From Rugosibacter aromaticivorans (GTDB lineage: Bacteria; Pseudomonadota; Gammaproteobacteria; Burkholderiales; Rhodocyclaceae), in NCBI RefSeq assembly GCF_000934545.1, contig NZ_CP010554.1, positions 2,790,001 through 2,854,000 of the forward strand: DNA of 64,000 bases, written 5' to 3'. Each line of letters opens with the position of its first letter. Position 1 is the first letter of the stretch. Position numbers and translations under genes: made by a program. The notes below the pieces were generated by a model, which ran no database searches, was not told the origin of the DNA, and worked only from the letters and a program-made list of their open reading frames with translations. Positions 19,947 to 29,818 of the stretch are shown here, piece after piece.

Positions 19947-22900
19947 TTACACAGCCGAGCGGCTACGGCGGCGACGCATCAGGCGATAGGCCGCTGGTAT
20001 CACGAACAGGGACAGCAAGGGCGCGCTCACCATGCCGCCAACCATGGGTGCGGCGATACGGCTCATCACCTCGCTGCCGGTGCCGCTGCCCAGGAGGATG
20101 GGCAGGAGTCCGGCGACAATCACCGCCACCGTCATTGCCTTGGGACGCACACGCTGCACCGCGCCTTCGCGGATGGCGGCGAGCAGGTCCGCCTCGCCGG
20201 TGTTGCCCGCGTCATGCCGCTCGTTCCAGGCGTTCTTCAGGTACAGCAGCATGATCACGCCGAACTCGGCCGACACCCCGGCCAGCGCGATGAAGCCGAC
20301 GCCGGTGGCCACCGACAGGTTAAAGCCCATCCAGTACAGAAACCACACGCCGCCAGTGAGTGCGAACGGCAGGGTGGCCATGATGAGCAGCGCCTCGTCG
20401 AAGCGCTTGAAGGTGAGATACAGCAGCACGAAAATGATCAGCAGGGTGGCGGGTACCACCAGCTTGAGCTTCGCGTTGGCGCGCGCCATGAATTCGAACT
20501 GGCCGGAGTAGGCCAGGCTCATGCCCGGTTCGAGCCTGACCTCGCGCGCCACGGCGGCGCGCAGGTCAGCGACGACCGAGGCGAGATCGCGGCCGCGCAC
20601 GTCCACATACACCCAGCCGGAAGGCCGGGCGTTCTCGCTTTTCAGCATCGGCGGGCCATCGCTCACGTTCACCCTGGCCACCATGCCGAGGGTGATCTGG
20701 CTGCCAGCGGGCGTCACGATGGGCAGGGCGGCCAGTTTCGCCACCGTATCCCGCCACTCGCGCGGATAGCGCACGCTGATGGGAAAGCGCGCCAGGCCTT
20801 CGACCGTCTCGCCGATGTTTTCGCCGCCGACGAGACTCGTCACCACCGACTGCACGTCGCCAATGTTGAGGCCGTAACGTGCGGCCGCCGCGCGGTCGAT
20901 GTCCACATCCACATAGCGCCCGCCAGTGAGCCGTTCGGCCAGCGCCGAGGAGACGCCGGGCACGCGCTTGGCAATGCGCTCGACCTGCTGCGCGATGCGG
21001 TCGATGTCGGCAAGATTGCCGCCCGCGATCTTGACCCCGATCGGGCTCTTGATGCCGGTGGCGAGCATGTCGATGCGGTTGCGGATTGGCGGAATCCAGA
21101 TGTTGGTCAGCCCCGGCACCTTGACCGCGCGATCCAGTTCATTGACCAGTTTTTCCGGCGTCATGCCGGCGCGCCATTGCTCGCGCGGCTTGAACTGGAT
21201 GGTGGTCTCGAACATCTCCAGCGGCGCCGGGTCGGTGGCGGTCTCGGCGCGCCCGGCCTTGCCGTACACGCGGGCCACTTCGGGCACGGTGTGGATCATG
21301 CGGTTGGTCTGTTGCAGCAGTTCCGCCGCTTTCTGTGCTGACAAACCCGGCAAGGCCGATGGCATGTAGAGCAGATCGCCTTCGTCCAGCGGCGGCAGGA
21401 ACTCGCCGCCGAGCCGGCTGATCGGCCACAGCGCCGTCAGAAAGAGCAGCACGGCAACGGCGAGCGTCGTTTTGGGGCGCTCGAGCACGGCCTCCAGCAA
21501 TGGGTGGTAGGCGCGGATCAGCCAGCGGTTGAGCGGATTCTTCGCCTCGTCGGGAATCCTGCCGCGTATCCAGTAGCCCATCAACACCGGAATCAGCGTC
21601 ACCGACAGGCCGGCTGCCGCCGCCATGGCGTAAGTCTTGGTAAAGGCGAGCGGACCGAACATGCGCCCCTCCTGCGCCTCCAGCGTGAACACCGGAATGA
21701 AGGATAGCGTGATGATCAACAGCGAGAAGAACAACGCCGGGCCGACCTCGCAGGCCGCTTCGGTGATCACTTTCCAGTGCGCCTCGCCGGCGAGCGTTGC
21801 GCCGGGATGGGCGTGGTTCCAGACCTCGATCTTCTTGTGCGCGTTTTCGATCATCACCACGGCCGCGTCGACCATCGCACCGATGGCGATGGCGATGCCG
21901 CCCAGCGACATGATGTTGGCATTGATGCCCTGCCGCTGCATGACGATGAAGGCGATCAGCACGCCCAGCGGCAGCGAGACGATGGCCACCAGCGAGGAGC
22001 GCAGATGCCACAGGAACACCGCGCAGACCAGCGCCACCACGATGAATTCCTCGATCAGCTTGTGTTTCAGATTGTCGATGGCGCGGTCGATCAGCAGGCT
22101 GCGGTCATAGGTCGGCACGATTTCGACGCCCTTGGGCAGGCCGGGTTTCAACTCGTCGAGCTTGGCCTTGACCGCGGCGATGGTTTCGCGCGCGTTCTTG
22201 CCCGAGCGCAGCACCACGATGCCACCGACCGCTTCGCCCTGGCCGTCGAGTTCCGTGATGCCGCGCCGCATCTCGGGGCCGGTCTGGATGTGCGCCACAT
22301 CGCCCAGGCTCACCGGCACACCACCCGCCAGCTTGAGCGGAATGGCGCGAAAATCGGCGACGGTCTTGAGATAGCCGCTGGCGCGCACCATGAACTCGGT
22401 TTCGGCGAGTTCCAGCACCGCGCCGCCGCTCTCCTGGTTGGCCGCGCGAATCGCCGCGATCACCTGCTCGTGGGTGATACCGAAGCTGGCGAGCTTCACC
22501 GGATCGAGTACCACCTGATACTGCTTGACCATGCCGCCGACGGTCGCCACTTCCGCCACGTTGGGCAGGGTTTTCAGTTCGAACTTCAGGAACCAGTCCT
22601 GCAGGGCACGCAACTGCGCCAGGTCGTGCTGGCCGCTTTTATCCACCAGCGCATACTGGTAAATCCAGCCCACGCCGGTCGCATCCGGCCCCAGTGCGGG
22701 CCGGGCCGTCGCCGGCAGCCGTCCCTGCACCTGGTTGAGATACTCCAGCACCCGCGAACGCGCCCAGTAAAGATCGACGCCGTCCTCGAACAGCACATAG
22801 ACAAAGCTGTCGCCGAAGAAGGAGAAACCGCGCACGGTCTTCGCGCCCGGCACCGAAAGCATCGTGGTGGCGAGCGGATAGGTCACCTGATTTTCGACGA

Positions 22901-23078
22901 TCTGCGGCGCCTGTCCGGGGTACGAGGTGCGAATGATGACCTGCACGTCGGACAGGTCGGGCAGGGCGTCGACCGGCGTCGCCTGCACTGCCCACACGCC
23001 CCAGGCCACGGTAAACAGCGTGGCCAGCAGCACCAGGAAACGATTGGCGACCGACCAGCAAATGAGTCGGGCGATCAT
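19947..23078 (-). CDS. cusA: Copper/silver RND efflux pump CusA
   Basis: 1043 residues, a heavy-metal RND protein (12 membrane helices, two large periplasmic loops). The three Met that bind Cu(I)/Ag(I) in E. coli CusA (573, 623, 672) are kept in [17 protein letters not shown] and [12 protein letters not shown]. The N-terminus ([36 protein letters not shown]) is also CusA-like. It moves Cu(I)/Ag(I) from the periplasm or cytosol through CusB and CusC to the outside. The start overlaps the cusB stop as ATGA. It converges on glnB with no obvious terminator between. Confidence 0.93.
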   Translation of the reverse strand: MIARLICWSVANRFLVLLATLFTVAWGVWAVQATPVDALPDLSDVQVIIRTSYPGQAPQIVENQVTYPLATTMLSVPGAKTVRGFSFFGDSFVYVLFEDGVDLYWARSRVLEYLNQVQGRLPATARPALGPDATGVGWIYQYALVDKSGQHDLAQLRALQDWFLKFELKTLPNVAEVATVGGMVKQYQVVLDPVKLASFGITHEQVIAAIRAANQESGGAVLELAETEFMVRASGYLKTVADFRAIPLKLAGGVPVSLGDVAHIQTGPEMRRGITELDGQGEAVGGIVVLRSGKNARETIAAVKAKLDELKPGLPKGVEIVPTYDRSLLIDRAIDNLKHKLIEEFIVVALVCAVFLWHLRSSLVAIVSLPLGVLIAFIVMQRQGINANIMSLGGIAIAIGAMVDAAVVMIENAHKKIEVWNHAHPGATLAGEAHWKVITEAACEVGPALFFSLLIITLSFIPVFTLEAQEGRMFGPLAFTKTYAMAAAAGLSVTLIPVLMGYWIRGRIPDEAKNPLNRWLIRAYHPLLEAVLERPKTTLAVAVLLFLTALWPISRLGGEFLPPLDEGDLLYMPSALPGLSAQKAAELLQQTNRMIHTVPEVARVYGKAGRAETATDPAPLEMFETTIQFKPREQWRAGMTPEKLVNELDRAVKVPGLTNIWIPPIRNRIDMLATGIKSPIGVKIAGGNLADIDRIAQQVERIAKRVPGVSSALAERLTGGRYVDVDIDRAAAARYGLNIGDVQSVVTSLVGGENIGETVEGLARFPISVRYPREWRDTVAKLAALPIVTPAGSQITLGMVARVNVSDGPPMLKSENARPSGWVYVDVRGRDLASVVADLRAAVAREVRLEPGMSLAYSGQFEFMARANAKLKLVVPATLLIIFVLLYLTFKRFDEALLIMATLPFALTGGVWFLYWMGFNLSVATGVGFIALAGVSAEFGVIMLLYLKNAWNERHDAGNTGEADLLAAIREGAVQRVRPKAMTVAVIVAGLLPILLGSGTGSEVMSRIAAPMVGGMVSAPLLSLFVIPAAYRLMRRRRSRSAV

Positions 23079-24649
23079 TTTCCGCCTCCTGTCTTTTCCA
23101 GCTTCTCGACTACCAGTCCGGTGTCGGTTTCGCGTACGCCGATGTGCACCCGGTCACCTGCCTTCAAGCCGCGGGAAAGTTCCGGGCGCGCCAGGGCGTA
23201 CGTCATGGTCATGGCGGGCATCGCCAGCGTCTGCAGCGGACCATGCGCGAGCGTCGCCTCCGTGGCGGAAATTGCTTCAATCGTGGCGTCGGTTTCATGC
23301 AGTGCGATGGGTGCAATTGGCGCCATGGGTGCAGCGGCCGCGCCGCCGGAGGTCTTTTCCATGCTGGCGGTAATGCCCTGCAGGCTGGCTTCGGAGTCGA
23401 TCAGGAACTGGCCGCTGGCGACCACTTTCTGACCTTCGCTAAGACCGGAAAGAATCACCGTGTCATTATCGATCTCGCGCCCCGGCGTGACCTCGACCGG
23501 GCGATAGTGCCCCTGATCTTCGGCCACGATGACCAGCGCACGGCGGCCGGTGCGGATCACCGCTTCGGTCGGCACGCGCAGCACGGATTTGGCATCGTTC
23601 CCCGTATTTCCCTTAATGTTGACCTGGGCCGTCAATCCCGGCCGCAGGCGTCCGTTCGTGTTGGGCAGTTCGACGCGCACCCGCAGCGTGCGCGAGGCAT
23701 CGTTCAGGCTTGGCAGCAACGCGGTGACACGTCCTTTAATAGTTTCGCCCGGCAATGCGGCGAAACGGGCTTCGGCGGACTGCCCGACCCGCACCTCCCC
23801 GGCCTGGGCTTGCGGCACGCCCACCTCCAGCCATACTGTGCCGATGCCGTTGATGCGCGCCAGCGTCTGTCCCGCCGTGAGCGTCATGCCGGGACGCACA
23901 CCGAGCTCCAGAACCACGCCGCCGCCGGGCGCGGTGATCGGGATGCGACTCCTGACCTGGCCGCTGGACGCGACCTCGCGGATCAGACTTTCCGGCATCC
24001 CGGCCAGCCGCATGCGCTCACGTGCCGCGGCGATCAGGGCGTCATCGCCGAGGTTTTTGAGCGCCAGATAGTCCTGTTGCACGGCGGCCCACTCCGGCAC
24101 CAGCACTTCGGCGATCAACGCACCCGAACCGATCACATCGTTGGGCGCCAACTTTGCCACGTACTCCACAAATCCGCCGACGCGCGCCTGCACGATCGTC
24201 ACCTCGCGCTCGTTGAAGCCGACGATGCCGGTTGCCTGCACGCTGGTGTCGAGGCGTGCGCGGGTGACGACGGCCAGCCGCATGCCGAGGTTCTGAATCG
24301 CGGCCAGGTCGATTTTCACCGCCGCAACGTCATCGCCATCGTCCGCGTATTTGGGCACCAGCTCCATGTCCATGAAGGGCGACTTGCCGGGTTTGTCAAA
24401 CTTTTGCTGCGGTGCCATCGGGTCATACCAGTACAGCACGCGGCGCTCGGCCTGAGGGTTCGCGACCTTATACGTGTCCGTCGCAGGGTGTTCGGCCCAC
24501 CACCGGCCGACAATCACGCCGAGCGCAAGCAGCGTGATGATAGCAGCCAGTACCAACGCGGTTTTAGTTACGGCCGCTGCGCTTAACACCGATAAAGCCG
24601 GCGTTAGCCTCCACTGAAACTTCGTTTTCTTGAGGGTATGGGGGTTCAT
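23075..24649 (-). CDS. cusB: Membrane fusion protein CusB with fused CusF-like domain
   Basis: 524 residues. After an N-terminal membrane anchor comes a metal-binding segment [20 protein letters not shown] and [12 protein letters not shown], as in CusB. Lipoyl/barrel parts follow (about 110-420). The C-terminus (about 450-515) adds a CusF-like domain with [20 protein letters not shown] and [11 protein letters not shown], the MxM copper motif. In E. coli CusF is a separate chaperone; here it is joined to the adaptor. CusB links CusA to CusC in the periplasm. ATGA overlaps join it to both neighbours. Confidence 0.9.
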   Translation of the reverse strand: MNPHTLKKTKFQWRLTPALSVLSAAAVTKTALVLAAIITLLALGVIVGRWWAEHPATDTYKVANPQAERRVLYWYDPMAPQQKFDKPGKSPFMDMELVPKYADDGDDVAAVKIDLAAIQNLGMRLAVVTRARLDTSVQATGIVGFNEREVTIVQARVGGFVEYVAKLAPNDVIGSGALIAEVLVPEWAAVQQDYLALKNLGDDALIAAARERMRLAGMPESLIREVASSGQVRSRIPITAPGGGVVLELGVRPGMTLTAGQTLARINGIGTVWLEVGVPQAQAGEVRVGQSAEARFAALPGETIKGRVTALLPSLNDASRTLRVRVELPNTNGRLRPGLTAQVNIKGNTGNDAKSVLRVPTEAVIRTGRRALVIVAEDQGHYRPVEVTPGREIDNDTVILSGLSEGQKVVASGQFLIDSEASLQGITASMEKTSGGAAAAPMAPIAPIALHETDATIEAISATEATLAHGPLQTLAMPAMTMTYALARPELSRGLKAGDRVHIGVRETDTGLVVEKLEKTGGGK

Positions 24650-25950
24650 TTCGATTCCTCCGATAACAAGGGTTCGTCGTAAGCGAAGTGCAGCCGGGCA
24701 GCCATTTGCCGGCGTTCACCTTCGAGTGCAGTGGCTTTGAGTTCGGCGTCGATGCGTTCGCGCCGGGCAGTGATGAGATCGGACAGACTGCCTTTGCCGC
24801 CGCGCCAGGCGGCCAGGGTCAGCGCGGCCTTCTCGTCAGCCAGCGGCAACAGTACGGTGCGCTGGCGCGAAACCGCGCGCGACAGCCGCTCGTATTCGGC
24901 CAGATCGCCCGCCAGCTGGGCGGCATGTTCGCGCAGCATGGCCTCGCGCTCGGCATCCAGCGCGGCACGTTCGGCGCGTTTGGCCGCGATGCGGGGGTCC
25001 TGGCGCGTGCCCGTAAATACCGGTAAATCGAAACTGAACTCGATGCCTGCCATGTTGCTGAACTGCGGGCCGCGTTGTTGATAAGACAGCGCCACACTCC
25101 AGTCGGACTGCTTTGCCGCTTGGGCCTCGTCGGCCTCCGCATCGAGCACGCGACCCAGCGGATCGAACGCGGTCAATGCAGGGTGGTGAGCCAGGTGCTG
25201 CATCAGCGTGTCGCGTGCAATGGACCAGTCGGGCGGCGCGCCCGCCAACGGCGCCTCGGCGGCCGCCCCGATCCAGCGTTTGAGCAGGGCGACAGCCTGT
25301 TCCCGCCGGGCGATGAGCTCATCCCGGCGTTCTTCGAGCAGCGCTGCCTCCTGACGTGGGGCCACGGTTTCATCGGCACGGCCTTGTCCAGCCGCGAAGC
25401 GGGCGCGCACGGCCGCATCCAGCAGCCGGTTCTCGGCGAACAGCGCGTCGATGCGCAGCAACTGCTGCTCGAGCGTGTAACGGCTGATCCAGGCGACTGC
25501 AGTTTCGCGCTGCACCGTCAGCCGGACAATGCGCGCCTCCGCCTCGGCGACTTCTATCCTCCCTTGCGCCACGGCTTCACGGGCGTGGCGCTTGTCGCGG
25601 TTAGGCACCTCCTGCATCACGCTGATGCGTCGCATGGTCATGAAGTCGCGGGTCAGGCTGAAGCGATCCGTGCCGTCAGTGGGCACATTGTCGATGCCGA
25701 GCGCGAGCTTCGGGTCGGGCAAGGCTCCGGCGGGAATGGCTGCCTGCCGTGCGGCGTCGATTTTGGCGGCGCTCGCAACCAGCGCCGGATTTTCGTGCAG
25801 CGCCAATGCCAGGGCTGTGTCAAAACTGAGGAAACCGGGCGGCGCAGCCAGCGTCGTTGCAGCAGAGCCTGCAAGTGTAAGCACCAGCCCGAAGCGGCAT
25901 GCGCCACGCCGCCCCGCGCGCAACGCGTAATGAGGATTCCAGATGAACAT
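24646..25950 (-). CDS. cusC: Outer membrane efflux protein, CusC/TolC family
   Basis: 434 residues with a signal peptide ending near TTLAA and two TolC-type repeats (SFDTALALALHENPALVASA at the start of the first; LAGDLAEYERLSRAVSRQRT and AALTLAAWRGGKGSLSDLIT in the second). It forms the outer-membrane channel of the Cus pump. The ATG at 25950 has GGAG seven bases upstream. First of the three-gene efflux operon. No cusRS regulator genes are adjacent, so regulation comes from elsewhere. Confidence 0.87.
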   Translation of the reverse strand: MFIWNPHYALRAGRRGACRFGLVLTLAGSAATTLAAPPGFLSFDTALALALHENPALVASAAKIDAARQAAIPAGALPDPKLALGIDNVPTDGTDRFSLTRDFMTMRRISVMQEVPNRDKRHAREAVAQGRIEVAEAEARIVRLTVQRETAVAWISRYTLEQQLLRIDALFAENRLLDAAVRARFAAGQGRADETVAPRQEAALLEERRDELIARREQAVALLKRWIGAAAEAPLAGAPPDWSIARDTLMQHLAHHPALTAFDPLGRVLDAEADEAQAAKQSDWSVALSYQQRGPQFSNMAGIEFSFDLPVFTGTRQDPRIAAKRAERAALDAEREAMLREHAAQLAGDLAEYERLSRAVSRQRTVLLPLADEKAALTLAAWRGGKGSLSDLITARRERIDAELKATALEGERRQMAARLHFAYDEPLLSEESK

Positions 25951-26029
25951 TTTCCAACTCCGAAAAGAAGGCGCGATGAGTGCGCCAACGCCACGTCGCA
26001 GGCGACGTGGGACTCAGGTTTTCAGGGAG

Positions 26030-26386
26030 TCAGAGCAAGGCGGGCGGGCGCCAGACGCCGAATGGCGGGAAAGTCAGCAGAAACGCCTGCGGTGCGGAGA
26101 AGTCCTCCGCCAGTAGGGCTACGACGGGCTCTGCACGCTGTTGAACGGTGAGTGCGATATGCCCACAGTAGCTGCAATCCTGTCCGGTATCGCAGGTCTT
26201 GCTGCCAGGGGAGTGAGCGCCGGTGCAACAGTCATGCGCTTGCCCGCTATCCATGTCTGCCATCGACATGTGGGATGCGGTCTGCGCCATCGGGCAGGTT
26301 GCCGCCGCTGCAAATACGCCCGCCATGCCCTGAATCGGGATGGTGAGGCAAAGCAGCAGCGTCAGGATGGTGCGGAATCGACACAT
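26030..26386 (-). CDS. Small exported Cys/His/Met-rich protein next to the cus operon
   Basis: About 118 residues from ATG at 26386 (a TTG at 26422 is in frame). A signal peptide FRTILTLLLCLTIPIQGMAG is followed by a metal-ligand-rich stretch: MAQTASHMSMADMDSGQAHD, CCTGAHSPGSKTC and DCSYCGHIAL. No named family is recognised. The position 80 bases before cusC and the spread of Met, His and Cys suggest a periplasmic copper-binding accessory, which is inference. Confidence 0.6.
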   Translation of the reverse strand: MCRFRTILTLLLCLTIPIQGMAGVFAAAATCPMAQTASHMSMADMDSGQAHDCCTGAHSPGSKTCDTGQDCSYCGHIALTVQQRAEPVVALLAEDFSAPQAFLLTFPPFGVWRPPALL

Positions 26387-26483
26387 GGACTCAAGAGTAG
26401 CCGAGGGCACGCTTGCGGTCAAGACCGCCCTGCTTCATTTTCAGTTTGAACGCTGGCGCAGCTGCGAGCAGCGATAAACACGC

Positions 26484-26500
26484 GAAAAGTCGGCGCTGGC
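26484..26500 (-). repeat. Dispersed short repeat, partial copy 3
   Basis: The minus strand reads GCCAGCGCCGACTTTTC, the right two thirds of the repeat found at 3235, 31112 and 35319. It lies in the gene-free gap 26387-26648 together with decayed integron core sites. Confidence 0.5.
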
Positions 26501-26585
26501 AGGACGGCGCGTACGTCTCGGTTCACATGCGTGAGGACGTTAAGTCAGGATGTTGGTGTCACAGACTATCCGCTCGAACCGTTGG

Positions 26586-26654
26586 ATGTAACCGGCGGCC
26601 AGTAGGCGGACGAAGCTCGCCGATAGGACGTCCGTGTTGACTGACCCGTTAGGC
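26586..26654 (-). other. Second attC site, degenerate
   Basis: On the minus strand the core GCCTAAC (26654-26648) contains the TAA stop of the cassette 2 gene, a common cassette design. About 55 bases later GTTACAT (26592-26586) is the best partner but breaks the GTTRRRY rule at one base. GGACG/CGTCC and CAGT/ACTG pairs lie between. Further core-like heptamers at 26581 and 26539 hint at more decayed cassettes. Confidence 0.5.
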
Positions 26655-27326
26655 AAGGGCTTGTGGATTGCCTGGTTTCGCTTCAGCTTCAAAGATCACC
26701 TGCAGAAATTTTTGTCCTGGATACAGCGTCTCGAGTGCCTTCCTCAGGTCGACGTAGACGGATCGAAGAGACGCAAGGTCTTCGTCGACATTCTGGAATA
26801 TGGCAGCCGTGATTTGCTTAAGCTTGTGACAAAGGTCTATGCCTAGCGCGCCTTCGACTGCATCTTGGTTCTGTGCGTGCCCAACACCAAAACCTGCAGC
26901 AGCCATCTTGGGAAAGACGGCATTAAGAACTAGGTCGGACCTGCTCCGAATAAGATCAATAGCCAAGTTGAAGCGCTGTTCTTCCAGCATTAGCGCCGCG
27001 AAGATGCTCGCTTGGCCGCGCTCCAACAAGAACTGAAGGTCGGATGTCTGAAATCGCTCGGTAGCGATGGGAGGAGCCGGATGCGCAGCGAGGTTGAGCC
27101 ATGCGTCTGGACGTCTGCGATAGGGCTCAAGGACTTCCTTCCGAAACTGTTCCAGTACGTTCCAGAGTGCGTAGACCCCATAGATGGCCCTGTTCCCGGC
27201 GCCGATATTCTTCTTTTGTTCTTCTGCTTCACTGCGATGGCTTTCGAACTTGAAAGCAGCCCATGCACCAGCGAAGGAGGCCACAAGCGAGGCGAGCACT
27301 GCGAGAACGTCCTTCCACTCAGGCAT
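26649..27326 (-). CDS. Integron cassette 2 gene: hypothetical membrane-anchored protein
   Basis: 225 residues, no recognised family. An N-terminal membrane helix (VLAVLASLVASFAGAWAAF, about residues 8-26) is followed by a charged linker (ESHRSEAEEQKKN) and a mostly helical cytosolic part rich in Leu, Phe and Glu. The layout resembles many small uncharacterised anchored proteins. ATG at 27326 has AGGAG seven bases upstream, only 20 bases from the cassette boundary, and its stop lies inside the attC core. Composition is less GC-rich than the neighbours, fitting foreign origin. Function unknown. Confidence 0.75.
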   Translation of the reverse strand: MPEWKDVLAVLASLVASFAGAWAAFKFESHRSEAEEQKKNIGAGNRAIYGVYALWNVLEQFRKEVLEPYRRRPDAWLNLAAHPAPPIATERFQTSDLQFLLERGQASIFAALMLEEQRFNLAIDLIRSRSDLVLNAVFPKMAAAGFGVGHAQNQDAVEGALGIDLCHKLKQITAAIFQNVDEDLASLRSVYVDLRKALETLYPGQKFLQVIFEAEAKPGNPQALA

Positions 27327-27339
27327 AGCGCAATCTCCT

Positions 27340-27396
27340 ACCTAACGTAGAAGTGAGCGGGGCCGGCAGGCACTCCGCTCGACTGTCGGGTTGGGC
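27340..27396 (-). other. attC recombination site of cassette 1
   Basis: 57 bp. Minus-strand reading: core GCCCAAC, arm GTCGAGCGG, a 14-base loop, arm CCGCTCAC, core GTTAGGT. The arms pair except for one extra C in the left arm, the extrahelical base that integrases use for strand choice. Size and order of parts match the attC definition. Confidence 0.8.
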
Positions 27397-27436
27397 TGCT
27401 GTTAATTAAGTAGTGCATCCTCTTATCGCGCAGCAA

Positions 27437-27733
27437 CTAAGAAAATAAATTTTTAAGTATTTCAAAAGTAATCACGACAGCTAGGGCTATCCAAACTGTA
27501 TTGACTGCGCTAAGAACCGGCCGATTCATCTGGTAGAGCACGCTTAGCCGCTCTTCAATACGTGCAAGTTGTCCGGTCATCCCTTGGACCATACGAGCTA
27601 CATTTTCATGGTTTTCGTCAGTCCAGGGATGTCGCTGGAAATCGCGCTCTGGTCTCTCATTGATTTCATCTGCTGCGACGCGTTGATATTCATTCAGTTT
27701 CGTCCATTGCTTTTCAGCTTCAGTTTCCTTCAT
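27437..27733 (-). CDS. Integron cassette 1 gene: hypothetical tail-anchored protein
   Basis: 98 residues, no recognised family. The N-terminal two thirds is charged (ETEAEKQWTKLNEYQRVAAD, then RHPWTDENHENVARMVQGM) and could form a coiled coil. A C-terminal helix TVWIALAVVITFEILKNLF would anchor it in the membrane. I chose ATG at 27733 because GGGGAG stands nine bases upstream and the ATG is 24 bases inside the cassette boundary; ATG at 27757 falls on the boundary itself. Function unknown. Confidence 0.7.
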   Translation of the reverse strand: MKETEAEKQWTKLNEYQRVAADEINERPERDFQRHPWTDENHENVARMVQGMTGQLARIEERLSVLYQMNRPVLSAVNTVWIALAVVITFEILKNLFS

Positions 27734-27751
27734 CGTCTTTTCTCCCCAGAT

Positions 27752-27765
27752 GCCCAACGTTAAAT
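27752..27765 (-). other. Integron attachment point (attI-like simple site / cassette 1 boundary)
   Basis: The minus strand reads ATTTAAC directly followed by GTTGGGC, an inverted pair of 7-base core sites. The expected cut is between the G (27758) and the first T (27757). It lies between the divergent integrase stub and cassette 1. A 12-base direct repeat GACACCCTAAAA occurs at 27767-27778 and 27862-27873 in the same interval. Confidence 0.6.
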
Positions 27766-27890
27766 AGACACCCTAAAACGAGCCAGAAAAAGCGCCGCCG
27801 AGGTGTATAAAATTGGCTGATGTTTGTAATTCATTGAAATTTCTAGGTGGCTATATTTAGTGACACCCTAAAATTACTGACAGATACACC

Positions 27891-28004
27891 ATGTCTACTT
27901 TTCCAAAATTACTTGATCAAGTGCGTGAGAAGCTGTGGAGGAAACATTACAGCATTCGCGCTGCATACGCTTACGGTGATTGGATTAAACAACACATTTT
28001 TTAA
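27891..28004 (+). pseudogene. intI: Integron integrase, N-terminal stub
   Basis: A 37-codon open frame whose product reads MSTFPKLLDQVREKLWRKHY then SIRAAYAYGDWIKQHIF. This matches the start of integron integrases, where PKLLDQVR, KHYSIRTE and YVDWIKRFI are typical. TAA follows at 28002, and no later integrase sequence is recognisable before the smr gene at 28151. The catalytic Arg-His-Tyr region is gone, so it is inactive. Orientation opposite to the cassettes is as expected for an integron. Confidence 0.78.
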
Positions 28005-28150
28005 TGCCACACCGGCTGACTGGTGTTTTGATTGTGTGCAGCCTTCTACCAGTCGCAGCAGTCTTGACAATCTGACATCCCTCTTTCGCCGTCCCGCCAG
28101 CGCCGTCCTGCTGGATACCGCTTTGCATAACTTTTTGATCCTCCGCCCTT

Positions 28151-28762
28151 TCATCGTGCCACTTGCAGCAGCACGATCACCGCACCGGCGCCGCCATCGA
28201 TCGGGCGTGCCTGACAAAAGGCGAGGACTTCGCGGCGCCGACTGAGCCAGCCCAGCACCAGGTGTTTCAGCACAGGTTCGCGGCCGGGGGAGTGTTGCCC
28301 CTTACCATGCACGATGCGGATGCAGCGCTGTGCGCCGGCCTGGCATTCGGCCAGAAAAGTGGCCAAGGCGGCGCGCGCCTCGTCGCGGGTGTGGCCGTGC
28401 AGGTCTAGCGAGGCTTGCACGACCCAGCGGCCGCGCCGCAGATCGCGCAGCACGCGGAGCGAGAGACCATCGCGCCGCCAGGCGGCTTCGTCGCCGCCTT
28501 CGAGAAATAGATCGGAGAGGAGCGGGCCGTGCAGCGATTCGTCGAGCGCGGCCGCTTCGTCCTGCTCGCGCTGACGTGGAATCGCGGGTGGGGGAGACCG
28601 CTCGTGGTGAATTCGATCCGAAATCAAGGGCTGGGCATCGGCAACGGCGGTGCGGAACAGCGCCTGTTCTTCGGCAGTGAGCGCAGGGCGTTGTTTCTGT
28701 TTCTGCTGACTTACGGCGGCGGGGGCGAGGGGATACTTGCCGCTGCGTCCGCCGCCACTCAT
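28151..28762 (-). CDS. Smr-domain protein (SmrA-like)
   Basis: 203 residues. A charged N-terminal part is followed by an Smr domain (about 110-203) with LDLHGHTRDEARAAL and RIVHGKGQHSPG, the LDLHG and HGKG motifs. Smr domains are nicking or RNA-cleaving endonuclease modules; stand-alone forms of this size are common in proteobacteria and the substrate of this one is unknown. It starts 3 bases after trxB and is probably co-transcribed with it. Confidence 0.85.
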   Translation of the reverse strand: MSGGGRSGKYPLAPAAVSQQKQKQRPALTAEEQALFRTAVADAQPLISDRIHHERSPPPAIPRQREQDEAAALDESLHGPLLSDLFLEGGDEAAWRRDGLSLRVLRDLRRGRWVVQASLDLHGHTRDEARAALATFLAECQAGAQRCIRIVHGKGQHSPGREPVLKHLVLGWLSRRREVLAFCQARPIDGGAGAVIVLLQVAR

Positions 28763-28765
28763 GTC

Positions 28766-29746
<981 letters not shown>

Positions 29747-29818
29747 TCAATTATATAAGACCCGCTTGCGGCATAATCGGCCGTTGATCCTCCCCAGACA
29801 ATTTAATCCCATCACATC

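Larger units (their letters stand above)
26586..28004. mobile_element. Relic integron: integrase stub, attachment site and two gene cassettes
   Basis: Three hallmarks coincide. A 37-codon integron-integrase N-terminus is on the plus strand (27891-28004). A divergent minus-strand array begins at a GTTGGGC core site (27758-27752). A 57-bp attC (27340-27396) separates two cassette genes. Each cassette start pairs with the matching 7-base core at its own 3' end (GTTGGGC with GCCCAAC; GTTAGGT with GCCTAAC, one mismatch), which is what circular-cassette insertion leaves. Cassette 1 spans 27346-27757 and cassette 2 about 26592-27345. Without an integrase the array would be frozen. Confidence 0.8.

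Noticed and set aside
19908..21341. Long plus-strand open frame (477 codons)
   Set aside because: It is antisense to cusA, is His/Arg-rich without domains, and has no ribosome binding site. cusA shows full family conservation.
21777..23432. Plus-strand open frame of 551 codons
   Set aside because: Spans the cusA/cusB junction on the opposite strand and resembles no protein family.
23144..24586. Plus-strand open frame of 480 codons
   Set aside because: Antisense shadow of cusB with no recognisable protein features.
26868..26890. Another copy of the CTGTGCG...ACACCAA motif
   Set aside because: It lies inside the cassette 2 gene, the right half-site is poor and no gene start is near, so it is likely chance.
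27847..28245. 132-codon plus-strand frame across the integrase stub
   Set aside because: It reads the integrase region in the wrong frame; the overlapping 27891-28004 frame matches integron integrases.
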